Of a stretch of 64,000 nt of DNA, positions 41,276-55,877 are shown piece by piece (positions within the stretch are counted from its first letter, which is position 1; each line of letters begins with the position of its first letter). Location: positions 8,556,001 through 8,620,000 of the forward strand of contig CAVNZM010000009.1 in the NCBI GenBank assembly GCA_963693365.1, given 5' to 3'. The stretch comes from Amoebidium appalachense (lineage: Eukaryota > Ichthyosporea). The notes beneath the pieces are model-generated. The model saw nothing but the letters and a program-made list of their open reading frames with translations, ran no database searches and had not been told where the DNA came from. A program made the translations under genes and the position numbers.

Positions 41276-42740
41276 ATGCAGCTGTATATTAATGGATACC
41301 TTTTAGATATACAAAAGATATGTAGGATGGTTTCGGTCGAACATATCAATACCATCCACTGGATATATACAACATGTCTATTTCATCCTGACCTCCAACC
41401 GATGTCCAATATATATGTAGTTGCATGCTTAGATAGTGATCAAGATATTGCTCCCCCATTAGATATCACATATGGATATCCATGCTGTACCTCCATTGAG
41501 CATCGTTGTGATATCACATATCTGGATATGCAATCAATGCTTATATGGATACATAATTGCACCTATAATGGCCATTAAATACACATTAGATGCATATGAA
41601 TGCAGACATCAAACGCCATCTGGTTGGTTCGGCATGTATTGGATATTAGACAGATGCCCACAATGGATATCGACGCTGGATATCCAATGATGGAATTTCA
41701 ACTGCATTCCTCCGTTGGATAGCTATATGGATATGTAACATTCTGGATATCCATTTGGATGCTTAGCTGTATATTAGACTGGATCAGTAACAACATATCC
41801 AATACATGACTGACATGGATATCCGATCAATATCCCCATACAGATATCAAGATATCCCTGTAGCAAGACATGCAATACACCTAACAAGTATATCCAATGG
41901 CGGTCTATAGTGGATGTCCATCCAAGTTGGATATCCATTGATATATCCAGATGGATCGCTAATACATGTGCACTTGACCCCAACGCTAATGAACAATGCA
42001 TGCCCATATTGGATACGTTCAATGGATATCCATTCCGATATCCAGATACATACGCATTTGCTTGTCCACTAGACCCTCCTATAATAACCAAAGCATGACG
42101 ATTCCACATATCCAATTAGATCACCAAATATGGCTCTGACGGTTATCCATATACACCCGCACGCTGATGTCCAATAGACAATCATACTAAGACACAATGG
42201 ATAGCTATACTGGTTATCTAGGCTCAACATCCATACAGATATCTTGATACACCTGCATTTGCCCATCCACTAGACCCTAATACTAATATCCAATGAATGA
42301 CGAAAATACATATCACAATAGACCCCCATACCGATCTCCAACGGCTATCCATATGCACCCCTGCTTACCCATCCAATATATGTCGATATTCATATACAAT
42401 GCATCACCATTCACAATATCTAAGCTTAATATCCAACATGATATGCGGATACATATACACCTACATATGCACTCGGCACCTATGTTGATACCTAATGCAT
42501 GAAAAACAAACATATCAAAGTAGATGCCCAACCTAATGCAGCCTAACACTTAACAAACATACATGTTTTGGGATATCCATTTACACCCGTATCTAATACT
42601 CAAAATATCACTATAACAGCTATCTGGGTTGATACCCATACAGATAGCCAGATACATCTGTAGCTACATGTCTAGGGTATATCCACTTGGATTAATTGCA
42701 TAATTTTGGTACTGTATATCTGCAGCATACTGATCTATTA
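41276..42740. repeat. Island saturated with the palindrome GGATATCC
   Basis: Exact GGATATCC at 41474, 41678, 41745, 41817, 41929, 42024 and 42571, plus dozens of one-base variants (GATATCC, TGGATAT, ATATCCA). Spacing is irregular, so it is not a tandem satellite. No gene. The related word is dense again at 51590-52200. Confidence 0.8.
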
Positions 42741-43345
<605 letters not shown>

Positions 43346-43710
43346 GGGGGGGGGGTAACATTAAAAAAAAGTAACCTTGCATGATAACGTCGTCCTCGGT
43401 GTCCCTGAGCCTGAGGTTGTCTTCTTCTCCATCATCAGTCTGAGGGAATGGGGTCCCTACATCCTCCCCCTCCACCGCCTCCAACAGCTCCTCCAAAGAA
43501 ACATCGGGGGCCTCGTCTTCCACAATTAAATTGGCCCCCCTCTCCTCCTCCAGACCCATGACGATGGTCCTACGCAAATCCAGGGCATCCCAACGCCGTA
43601 CCTTGGTTGCTACCTGAGAAAGCAGAAAGCAACAGAACGTGTGCGAGAATGTGGGACCTATACACACAGTACATACACACAACGCCTGAGGGGACTAAAA
43701 AGGATTCATA

Positions 43711-45025
<1,315 letters not shown>

Positions 45026-45300
45026 CACACACATACATACCTGCAACATGAACGTACGGTTCTTGTTTGTCATACGATATGGTAGCTTGCAGTAATGCTT
45101 GTGTGCCCGTTCATAGCCCTCAACTGTCTCTACAGGACCAAAAAGGCGGGTATCGTCACTGCAATGGTCCCCGGTATGGAATTTGCTTGACTTGAGGTCG
45201 TTCTCAGATGAACAATGAAAGCAGTCGTACGCAGACTTGGCCATACTGCCGGGGGGGGGGGGGGGGGGAGAGAGAGAGAGAGAGAGCCCCAGGGGGGGGG

Positions 45301-46055
<755 letters not shown>

Positions 46056-46620
46056 AGAAACGTGAGGTCGGAAACGGTGCTGCTGAAGTGACGAAAGCTG
46101 CTATAACGTGGCATGTTGTTGAATCGACGGTCAAACTCCCGTATGACGTCCTTTGCAGCGGTGTCTGCTGCTAGGCCCACCGTTCATGTCCTCGCATACC
46201 TTCTTCACTTACAGTTTATATTCAATTAGGAGCTGGTTAAATACACCACTGTCTGCCTGGTGCATACGTTCGATTGGGACACCCCATATCCACAGAAAGC
46301 CTGGGAACCCCGGGCACGCATTCTCCCAGAAGTGCTGCATGGAAGCCATCTTGAGTAACTGTGTAGCTGCTGCTTTGTCCCCGGGAACACCGCTAGCCCT
46401 CAAGCCGAGGACTGCATCCCGCAGCGCCTTCTCCGCTTGCTCGTGGTGCAGTGCAGCGGGCTCCCAAACCTTGGACAGGTTAGTGCACGACACTCTGCAT
46501 TTGTTGCACGGACACGCAGTTGTAACCGCGCCCCTGCGCGTAGAAGTTGTATCCGGTGTCTACCTTGTACATGTGCAAACGCACGTGCTCGTTGGGGGTC
46601 GGACACACACGTACCTGGTC

Positions 46621-46621
46621 A

Positions 46622-46670
<49 letters not shown>

Positions 46671-46675
46671 ACACG

Positions 46676-46723
<48 letters not shown>

Positions 46724-46740
46724 CGCACACACATGCACAT

Positions 46741-46808
<68 letters not shown>
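46621..46808. repeat. (CA)n microsatellite upstream of the transposase exons
   Basis: CA dinucleotides with GCACAC and ATGCAC interruptions, ending in a G-run at 46808-46820. Confidence 0.95.
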
Positions 46809-46809
<1 letters not shown>

Positions 46810-46820
46810 GGGGGGGGGGG

Positions 46821-46900
46821 ACCACAAAACCCCACCAAGCCCCCCCACTTTCCCCACCCGCCGGGTGGGAAAGTGGGGGGGCTTGGTGGGGTTTTGTGGT
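46821..46900. repeat. Near-perfect 40-bp inverted repeat (hairpin)
   Basis: ACCACAAAACCCCACCAAGC at the left end pairs with GCTTGGTGGGGTTTTGTGGT at the right end, and the inner 20 bp also pair with one indel. The loop is essentially absent. The right arm is the start of the 374-bp tandem repeat. Confidence 0.9.
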
Positions 46901-47641
46901 ACACGGCTAAAAATTGGTGCACACGTTCCTAGCACCCATATGCTACTTTGTACCAAGTGTCAACTGCTACTTGCACGTGGAACACGTGTTATTCATTATT
47001 TGGTGGTGCCCTGAGTAGTTGATGTTGCACATGTAGGAAAAATAACATTCGCGGGTGTAAACGTCGGGGGGGGGGGTTTTGGTATTTTGGCTGCAGCCCT
47101 GTAACTTGGCCCACACCTCCCTAGTACCTATATGCTGCAATTCCCAAAAGATGGATGCTCCCAGGCCATTGGTTCGTGGGTGGTAACAAAAGTGCACCTA
47201 GCCATATGAAGGCACATATAGGAAAAACGTACCCGCCGGGTGGGAAAGTGGGGGGGCTTGATGGGGTTTTGTGGTGTACGGCTAAAACTCGGTGCACACG
47301 TTCCTAGCACCCATTTCCTACTTTGTACCAAGTTTCAACTGCTACTTGCTCGTGGAACACGTTATATTCATTATTTGGTGGTGCCCTGAGTAGTTGAAGT
47401 TGCACATGTGGAAAAAAAACATTTACGGATGTAAATGTAGGGATTTTTTTTTTGGTATTTTGGATGCAGCCCTGTAACTTGGCCCACACCTCCCTAGTAC
47501 CTATATGCTGCTATTCCCAAAAGATGGATGCTCCCAGGCCATTGGTTCGTGGGTGGCAACAAAAATGCACCTAGCCACATGAGTGCATATATAAGGAAGA
47601 ACGCACCCGCCGGGTGGAAATGCAGGGGGGCTTGATGGGGA
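46857..47641. repeat. About 374-bp tandem repeat, 2.1 copies
   Basis: CCCGCCGGGTGG starts units at 46857, 47232 and 47605 (periods 375 and 373). Units share CACACGTTCCTAGCACCCAT, TGCAGCCCTGTAACTTGGCC and AAAAGATGGATGCTCCCAGG. No coding capacity. They lie between transposase exons and the right inverted arm, so they may be the element's subterminal repeats. Confidence 0.88.
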
Positions 47642-47695
47642 AATACAAACCGTAACACAAGCACAACACTGTGACACCCACCTGACGTGTGTGAC

Positions 47696-47825
<130 letters not shown>

Positions 47826-47845
47826 GGGGGGGGGGGGGGGGGGGG

Positions 47846-48701
<856 letters not shown>

Positions 48702-48703
48702 TT

Positions 48704-48739
<36 letters not shown>

Positions 48740-48742
<3 letters not shown>

Positions 48743-48875
48743 TGTGCACAGATATCATGATATATGTATTTAAATTATATGTATATTCATATATATAAAT
48801 ATATATAAATATACTATATATACATATTTATATATATTTATATATCTATATTCTATAATATAAATATATTACAAC
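48740..48875. repeat. AT-dinucleotide-rich tract
   Basis: Degenerate (AT)n with TATAAATA words, beyond a poly-C run at 48706-48740. Confidence 0.8.
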
Positions 48876-48944
48876 TTTGATGTATGTAAAACGCATGGAG
48901 GGATTATCGGCTTGACTCATCGGATTCGAACCACCATGCTTGTC

Positions 48945-49100
48945 CTGCTGTGTGATTGGTGTTTTGTAATCTGATTAATGATAATCAGATTGAACCGATT
49001 TTTGTTCGGCTGTGTGATTGGTATTCATTAGTCACATTATGGATAATCCGATTATGCTCCTGTTTCTTGATTGGTCTTCTCCAATCATTAATGATTGTCC
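48945..49100 (+). promoter_or_regulatory. Cluster of inverted CCAAT boxes
   Basis: GCTGTGTGATTGGT at about 48946-48960 and again at about 49008-49022, TTGATTGGTC at 49067, and CCAATC at 49081. No clear TATA box. The first ATG of the candidate gene is 49235. Confidence 0.5.
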
Positions 49101-49234
49101 GTTATGACTGTTTTTTTCCCACCCTTCGGAGGTCAGTTTTCACTTGCACTTCCGCTGTTCAAGAAGTCTGAGCTGTAACTCCATTCAGTTGCACCCGTGG
49201 CTTGTAAGCTTTTTTTTTTTTTTGTAACTAGACG

Positions 49235-50540
49235 ATGTTTTCAGAGCTACAGGCTGTGCAGGTTAGTACAGATGCTTATGCGACTGTTGCGTCTACCTGT
49301 TTGCTGAAGGACTGGGCTTCTGTGCAACTATTCTTGCTTTTCTTCCTTGCTGTAGCCCTCCTTTCTTCTTGGTCTTTCCTGCCGCAACTGGTGCATGCTG
49401 TCGCAGTTTTACTTTCTGTCACACTGCAGCTTTTTTGTGCCCTCTGTGCTCACATCTGCATAACAGGATGATACTTTCAAGAGTTATTTTCACCTTTGCT
49501 CTCCTCTTTCACATGCAGGGCACCATCCTCTCTGACAGAGGCTAACGGCCACTTGCTTTTAGAATGACAGCTTCTAAACCGAGCAGCAAGGAGGTAGGTT
49601 TTTACTGCCTGGGTTATGCCCAGCTTGGGCTGGCACCTTTTGATGTTGGTTCTTGGCAATGCCGCTTTTTGTTAAAACGTTCGTGCAATAAAGAGCCCTA
49701 AGGGACCTTGCACTTATCGTTTATGGTATAGTGGTTGAGCTCTTCTGTAGGTCAGCCTGTCAGCAGTTTTAGTTTTGTGCAGGTAAACACAGGGCAAAAA
49801 GCGCGCATTCTGCATCATTGTGTGCCAAGCCATGTTTTCGGCAGTTTCTACATTTTGCTTCATCCGTCTGTAACTCCCTTAGAAGCTACATTGCTTCCTG
49901 ACATGAAGTCTCTTAGTTCATACGGGCTGGTGCATACAAAACTTCTCGGCAACCATTGTTGGAAGGTTGTACCCTCCTTTGTTTCATTGTTTTAACAAAT
50001 GTGTGCCGTCCTTATTGCCTAGCATGTGTAGTGGGGCACCCATCTATCATGACATGTGCACGTTTGACTTTTTACCTGTGTGATAAGGTCTGTTAGCGCC
50101 CACTCCTACACGTTGCACGCAACGTACCCCACTGACACATACGAGGTTAGTCGGTAACCACTTGCTTGCATCGAAAGTTTAGAGTGCTGCTGTAGGTATG
50201 ACAAGATTCTGTCCTTTTGATGTTTTCGTGTTAAACCTCATGGGCGTTTTGTCCCCCCCCCCCCCCCCCCCCGGCCAAAAAAAAAAAAAAAAACTTTTCA
50301 GCTATAACATAATGGACCAGGTTATTCCCCTTATTTCCTGTTTCAAACTGCCTCTCACATTTCCTCCTTCTCACTGGTCACGCTTCACTTTCCCCGTGCA
50401 GGTGGGAGATGGTGCACTCGGGTGAGTCTTCTAGCAAGCAGCAGCAGCGCACATGGCTGACCGCAAGATTGTTCGGTGCTGGTACATGACTGCCAACATC
50501 GACATTCCGACATAACCAATTCCACGACACTGGTACCCCC

Positions 50541-50571
<31 letters not shown>

Positions 50572-51466
50572 AAAAAAAAAGAAAAAGAAAAGAAAACACA
50601 CACACACACACAGACACACAGACACACACAGCTTCCCAAAGGCTTGCCTTAAGTTCTATCATAAACTAATTTGCTGTTTGCTGATCTCTCTTCCCACTCA
50701 CTTGGTTACTTTGGTGAATCGTGTTCTGTGTGTGTGGGTGGTAGTGTGCATCAGTGTGTGTGTGTGTGTGCTATATATATGTATAAACATTGTGTATATA
50801 TGTCGTTGATCACCATCCCCCCCCCCCCTCCCAAAAAAAAAACAAAAAAAAAACGCCTGTTCTCCCACCTCTCCATTCCCCCCCATCTCTCTGTATGTGC
50901 GCACATGTAGGTGTGGGCCCGGGTGTGTATGCACAATAATGTATTTTGGTTCTCAATGTATCCCTTAGTAGTCGTTATACTTGTAAAGGGTTACGTCGAG
51001 GCTTCCAGCAACCATATCCTATACAAATTGCACTAGGGGAGGGAATGACATGTACTAACCCTCCCCCCTCCCCCCCCCCCCCCCCACGCGGGAGCAGCTC
51101 GAGGACATGCGTGTTGACGGAGTGCCATGTGATTGACCCACCACCCAGTAACGACCCTGAGGACGTCAGCAGCCACAGCCACAGCGAGGAACAAGAATCA
51201 GTGCCACAAGAGAGTCTGCGGGGAATAAGGCGACGAGCAAAGATTGGAGTACTAGTAGTTGTCATTGTATTATGGTTAGAAATCAAGTAAATAAGCAATT
51301 ATTCTTGTAGAAGTTATAAATGCGCATGTTGATACGATAGAAAATGTAGAAGTTTGGAAGTTGGATAATAGCGTTTGTGTCACATGCTCCTGGGGAGCAG
51401 GAGCATGACTAATTAAAAAAAAACCTTAAGTGTGCAGCCGTCATTGAACATGTGTCACCATCCCAA

Positions 51467-51502
<36 letters not shown>

Positions 51503-51510
51503 GTGGGGAA

Positions 51511-51541
<31 letters not shown>

Positions 51542-52679
51542 GTGGGGAACCGGGGGGGGGGGGGGGGGGAGGTGAATAGATAGAGAGATATCCATATAGA
51601 CATCATTTATATATTCAGATACCTATATAGGTATATATAGAAGTGGTATACAATCAATATCATTTCTAATATAGAATACATATTCAGCTAATAAATTCTG
51701 AATATGTGTTATGCGCATATAGAATGTCATGACTGATGTCTCATCGTCCCATAATAGATACGTATTATATGCTAATTGTATGTCTATCTACATATGTATT
51801 GCCATATCTAGCTGATATCCAGATGTGGTTCGAAACCTGAGCTGTATATCCATTCGATCTCATTTGTGCACATTTTAAGCATGTTACATATATATAGTGC
51901 ATATCACATTGGATATAATATTGGGCAGGTTACCTGTCACTGGGTCCCTTCGTCACATATCCATTATATATGTTGTGCATGTGTATTTGCATATCTAGTG
52001 TTCGATATCCACTGGATATCACGTTTCCCGTGGATATCTAGTGGATCCCTATCAGTAGTTATCCAATGGATATCAGGGTTTTAACAGATATCTATATACA
52101 TATTACCCGTAGATATCCAAGATTAATATCCATTTATATTTACATATCTTAAACCCATGAACTGGATGTAGGGTTATGTTCAGGATGGGTTTGAGTATAT
52201 GGATATCTTCAATGTATCTTTTATGTGTTCCGGATGTTTCGGCAAGGAGGGGGGAGCTCCAGAATGCTCGAGAGCGTGTCAAAGAGGCAAAGGCGGCTGA
52301 AGATGAAATGGCGGAGGCCTTGGCCCTTGCTGCTGTGGGTGCAGCCCAAAACACCATAAAAAGCATCCGAAGGAAGATTCTGCGACGGGAGAAGAACTTG
52401 AAGGCATACACAGGTGGTAATGAGTCTGTCTCCTCACCTGCCTCACCCGCCAAACGCGTCCATGATCAATGTGATTGGGACTCAGATGATGCGTTCAACC
52501 CCAGGCGGCTCAAACGACGGGCAAATCAGGTACTCGATGATATGACAGATGACGAATCTGTGTCTGATCGTGAGTCGGTCATGTATGACCGCAAGCCTGA
52601 ACCCAAACATAAACAAACTGAAGAAATTCCCCTCATTGATCTTGACCAGGAAGATTTTGACCAAGATGAGATGGACTGA
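49235..52679 (+). CDS. Candidate four-exon gene: acidic coiled-coil protein
   Basis: The best supported part is the last exon, 52247-52679. It has a helix-rich ERVKEAKAAEDEMAEALALA stretch, then RRKILRREK, a Ser/Pro segment and a very acidic C-terminus (DLDQEDFDQDEMD). Upstream exons are proposed only from splice signals and phase: 49235-49261 (MFSELQAVQ, CAG/GTTAGT), a 20-nt microexon 50402-50421 (GTGCAG/...GG/GTGAGT), and 51098-51286 (Ser/Glu/Pro-rich, then a hydrophobic run). The sum is 669 nt, 222 aa, all phases consistent. No family recognised. The microexon and third exon could be wrong; the last exon could begin elsewhere. Confidence 0.4.
50249..50620. repeat. Poly-C/poly-A tracts and CA repeat inside the candidate gene
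   Basis: Poly-C then poly-A at 50249-50293, again at 50527-50580, then (CA)n at 50597-50630. Similar C/A pairs occur at 50817-50853. Confidence 0.85.
51383..51407. other. Perfect 10-bp hairpin
   Basis: CATGCTCCTG (51383-51392), loop GGGAG, CAGGAGCATG (51398-51407). It lies in the putative third intron. Function unknown. Confidence 0.7.
51468..51572. repeat. Poly-G block with AGTGGGGAA interruptions
   Basis: Three G-runs separated by AGTGGGGAA. Confidence 0.95.
51590..52215. repeat. Second GATATCC-word island
   Basis: GATATCC, GGATATC and TATCCA words recur densely (about 51592, 51798, 51848, 51957, 52004, 52013, 52033, 52067, 52113 and others), as at 41276-42740. AT-rich; no gene until the exon at 52247. 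Confidence 0.7.
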
Positions 52680-53105
52680 TTTGATTGGTCGACTAAGTGG
52701 CATTCTCTTTTGATTTGTATTTGAATTGATCGGTCTTGATTTAATTTGTTTCTTTTCTCTTTTAGTTTGTATTTTAAAATACTCGGTCCAAGTTGACTTG
52801 TTCTTTGTAATCTGACTAGACTATCATGTACGTACTTAGTCTTTTTCTATACAATCACTTGTGTTCATATTAAAGGATTCTGTGTACGTGGACCACGGAA
52901 ACATACACCATTTTTTGCAGTGCTTCATGCTATAAAATAACCATGAGAGACACAAACAAATACACTAAGTGTGTACACGTCTACCCATAGGCCCAAGTGT
53001 TTACATGTCTGCCCACAGTTCCCTAAGGCTTAAAGCACACATCTGCCTGTATGCCATAAACTTTACTTTCACCACAAGACACCCACCTAAGTACACGTCT
53101 GCACA
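52680..53105. other. 3' flank of the candidate coiled-coil gene
   Basis: T-rich then mixed sequence; no gene recognised. Confidence 0.4.
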
Positions 53106-53423
53106 GCCCCACCATCAGCAAACTTCCCGGAAGTATTGCCAACGTATTTTTTGCTATTGGAGCTATTGGCGATATTGGCAATAGAACCCCTTGCCGCCAA
53201 TAGGAACGCCATATTGCAATAATATTGCTTTGGTATTGTCAATGGTAATACAGTACCAATACCCTCTATTGTCGCCCCGCTGATATGAATGTATTATCCA
53301 GTATATGTTACATCAATATCGCCAATACATTAGAGTGCCATTACATTACCATTGCATTACTATTGCGCTAGCATTATAGACGTATTGCCAATATCAATTA
53401 TACCCGGGCGATATTACAATAAC
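53106..53423. repeat. ATTGCCAATA-word island
   Basis: ATTGCCAATA, TATTGGCAATA and shorter CAATA/TATTG words recur irregularly through the whole 300 bp, up to the boundary of D3. Confidence 0.7.
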
Positions 53424-54650
53424 GGTTTTATTTGTGGAGTTTTATTGACATAAATATTTTTCTGGGTAAACACGTAGGATGGGTGTCCGATATCAACATA
53501 ACCATGTAGGCTTCGTTTCGTGTGTTAGCAGCTCGCGTTCGGCTGCCCGCATACGGGCACCTATTAGCCGATCAAAACATCAGATTCCACAGATCACTAG
53601 ACCGAGTTTGATTGGCTCAAGATCAGGTTTTAACATAACACTAGATCGATTTTGATTGGCTCAGATCGGGAGCCTTAGGTATATAAGCACGACAGTTTTT
53701 AGCAGATCAGCAAGCAACAGACACACTTCTGTGTTTAGCACCTACAGCTTTACAGCTATATTTTCTTTTCCTTCTCCCTATCTTTCCCTACGCCGGTCAG
53801 CATGCCGCCGAAAAAGCGCCAGACCTCAGCCGCCGCCCCTGCCGCGGCACCTAAGCGCCTGACCTGCAGCGACCTCCGCCACAGGCTGACCAACGCTCCC
53901 GCGGGCACTGACGCGCCTCCAGCGGCCCATACCACCACGGACCCTCCGGCTACTCTCCCCTCTACTCCTGAAGTCCCTCCTCAGGCCCCACCATCCCCGC
54001 CGATGACTTCTCAAGACGCCGTCCTTGCCGCCCTCACCGCCATCAGCACCCAGATGGCTGGCGTCCTGGCCGCTCTCACTAACCGCGACCCTCCCGCGCC
54101 CCCCGCCGCGCCCTCCGCACCCGGGGAGGTTTCCCTGGGGCTGCATCTCGGCCCTGACCTGGACCTACCTGCCCTGCCCGCGCCCCCCATTACAGGTGAG
54201 AACACTGGCGACATTCAACCGGGCACACTCCCGCTTCCCCCCGCGGATGTGCTGGCAGATTTGCGCGCCAATCGTTTCGTCGACCTGTATAAGTTCACCC
54301 CCGCCGCCCTCCTGGCCCCATCCAAGAAAGGTCAGCATCTGCGCATGGCCGACGACGGCAGCATCGAGACTTTTCGCCAAGACAAACCCGTTCCCCTGCG
54401 TTCACTCGTCATTTGGATCCAAGCTTGGACCCATTACATGGCCGCCAAGCACCACCTCGGCCTCCCCACGGACAAAGACGTACTTTGGAATCAGCACATC
54501 ACTCGCCTCAGCACCCGATACCCGTGGGCCCAGATCCACAACTATGACGTATACGCCCGAACCGTTGCCCACCAACAGGGTCGGGCTCCGATCGAGTGTC
54601 CCAACCTGCTCGCCCAACTCCACCAGGATCTCCTCCTGCCACCCACTCTG
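53424..54650 (+). mobile_element. D3: 5' end of a D-family element, interrupted by copia
   Basis: It holds repeat A1 (53424 to about 53770) with the same CCAAT/TATA motifs, then gag from 53802. It is cut at 54650, where the copia LTR starts (TGTTATTTTG). It is diverged from D1 and D2 by scattered substitutions, especially in A1. The rest of the element, if present, is beyond the right edge. Confidence 0.88.
53802..54650 (+). pseudogene. gag: D3 gag, truncated by copia insertion
   Basis: It matches the first 283 residues of D2 gag and stops at LLPPTL, where D2 continues into the zinc-binding region. The open frame runs a few codons into the LTR, then stops at 54701. All three zinc clusters are lost. 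A 2-codon deletion (DPDP to DP) and point changes separate it from D1 and D2. The base pattern suggests an intact frame until the insertion. Confidence 0.88.
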
Positions 54651-55358
54651 TGTTATTTTGTGTGGGTAAACGGAGAAGCAGAGAGCACAGATGGGTGTTA
54701 AGTAAAACACAACACAAAGACACACGGGAAAAACACAACCGGAGAGGAGGAACGATTTCTGGAACCATAGGAAGTGAATACGACTGCTTGTGATTTATTT
54801 CAAGATGAGGTCCCTTTTATACTTGGGAATGTGAAACGATAAACCAAACAAAAGGACGAAAACTATGAGTGTAAAATATATCGATTAAAATGTCTGTCGA
54901 CACATAGAATATAAAACTCAATCCTCTAATGAAAGAAACTTCTAATAAAAGCACGGAAACATTTAACAAAATGAAACCACTTATGTAACTATTAATTCAT
55001 AACATATATTTATACATGTTCTTATCATAACACGTCTAAATATAATTATTCCTAATAGTTGAAGAACATAGCACAATGCTACGTCGTGGGAAAGGAATGA
55101 GAAAGGAATGTAAGTTACTATATTTGGGAAAATACAAACGAGATATGATTGGATGACATATATAGATTTTGACGCAAACGACAATACGTGTGCGCGAGCT
55201 AAGTATGTCGATACGTACACAGATCTAAGATGTCGTGTACACGGAAACGGAAAAGAAAGAAAGAAATGAAGAAAGGAAAAGGAAACAAACTACAACAACT
55301 AATAAATAAATACCAAACTCAACTTCTAAGTCTTGCTGAGAATTAAGTGAAGATGACA
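54651..55358 (-). repeat. C2 3' LTR (708 bp)
   Basis: TGTTATTTTG...GATGACA on the plus strand. It matches 60318-60720 and 61098-61478 nearly exactly, and the C1 LTR more distantly. Confidence 0.88.
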
Positions 55359-55877
55359 TCCCCACTCAAGGGTTGGAAGTTGGGTTCTCGTGAAGTTTGT
55401 TGATGTGACTGTTGATGTTAAGACTTTCACACATGTAGAAGTAGGTGCCGTGAAGTCACAGTCAAGTTTCCCCACTCGAGAAGACAATGGAGAAGACTTG
55501 AAGGTGCAAGCCGGGGAAGAAAACCAAAACGGAAGAAGCACACAACGACGGTTGCCTCTGAAGACTCGGAAGATGACGGTAGCCAATGACGTGATATATA
55601 AATATATATAGAAGAAACAACTAGTGTATGTGTGACGTGTTGGTGGCTAATGATAAATACATTATATATATGGTGGTATATAAATAAACGACGGATGGTG
55701 GAGAAGAAATCCCCACTGAAGATGCACACACTGAAGATCGATGAAGACAGCAGTAGACTTTCGTTGGGAGGTGTCTCTACACGGTGATGTGTAGACCACT
55801 GGCCAGGGCCCCAACCTACTTGAAGACCACTGTAGATGAACCGGGGGGGGGGGGGGGGGGGAGGGGGGGGGGCACAC

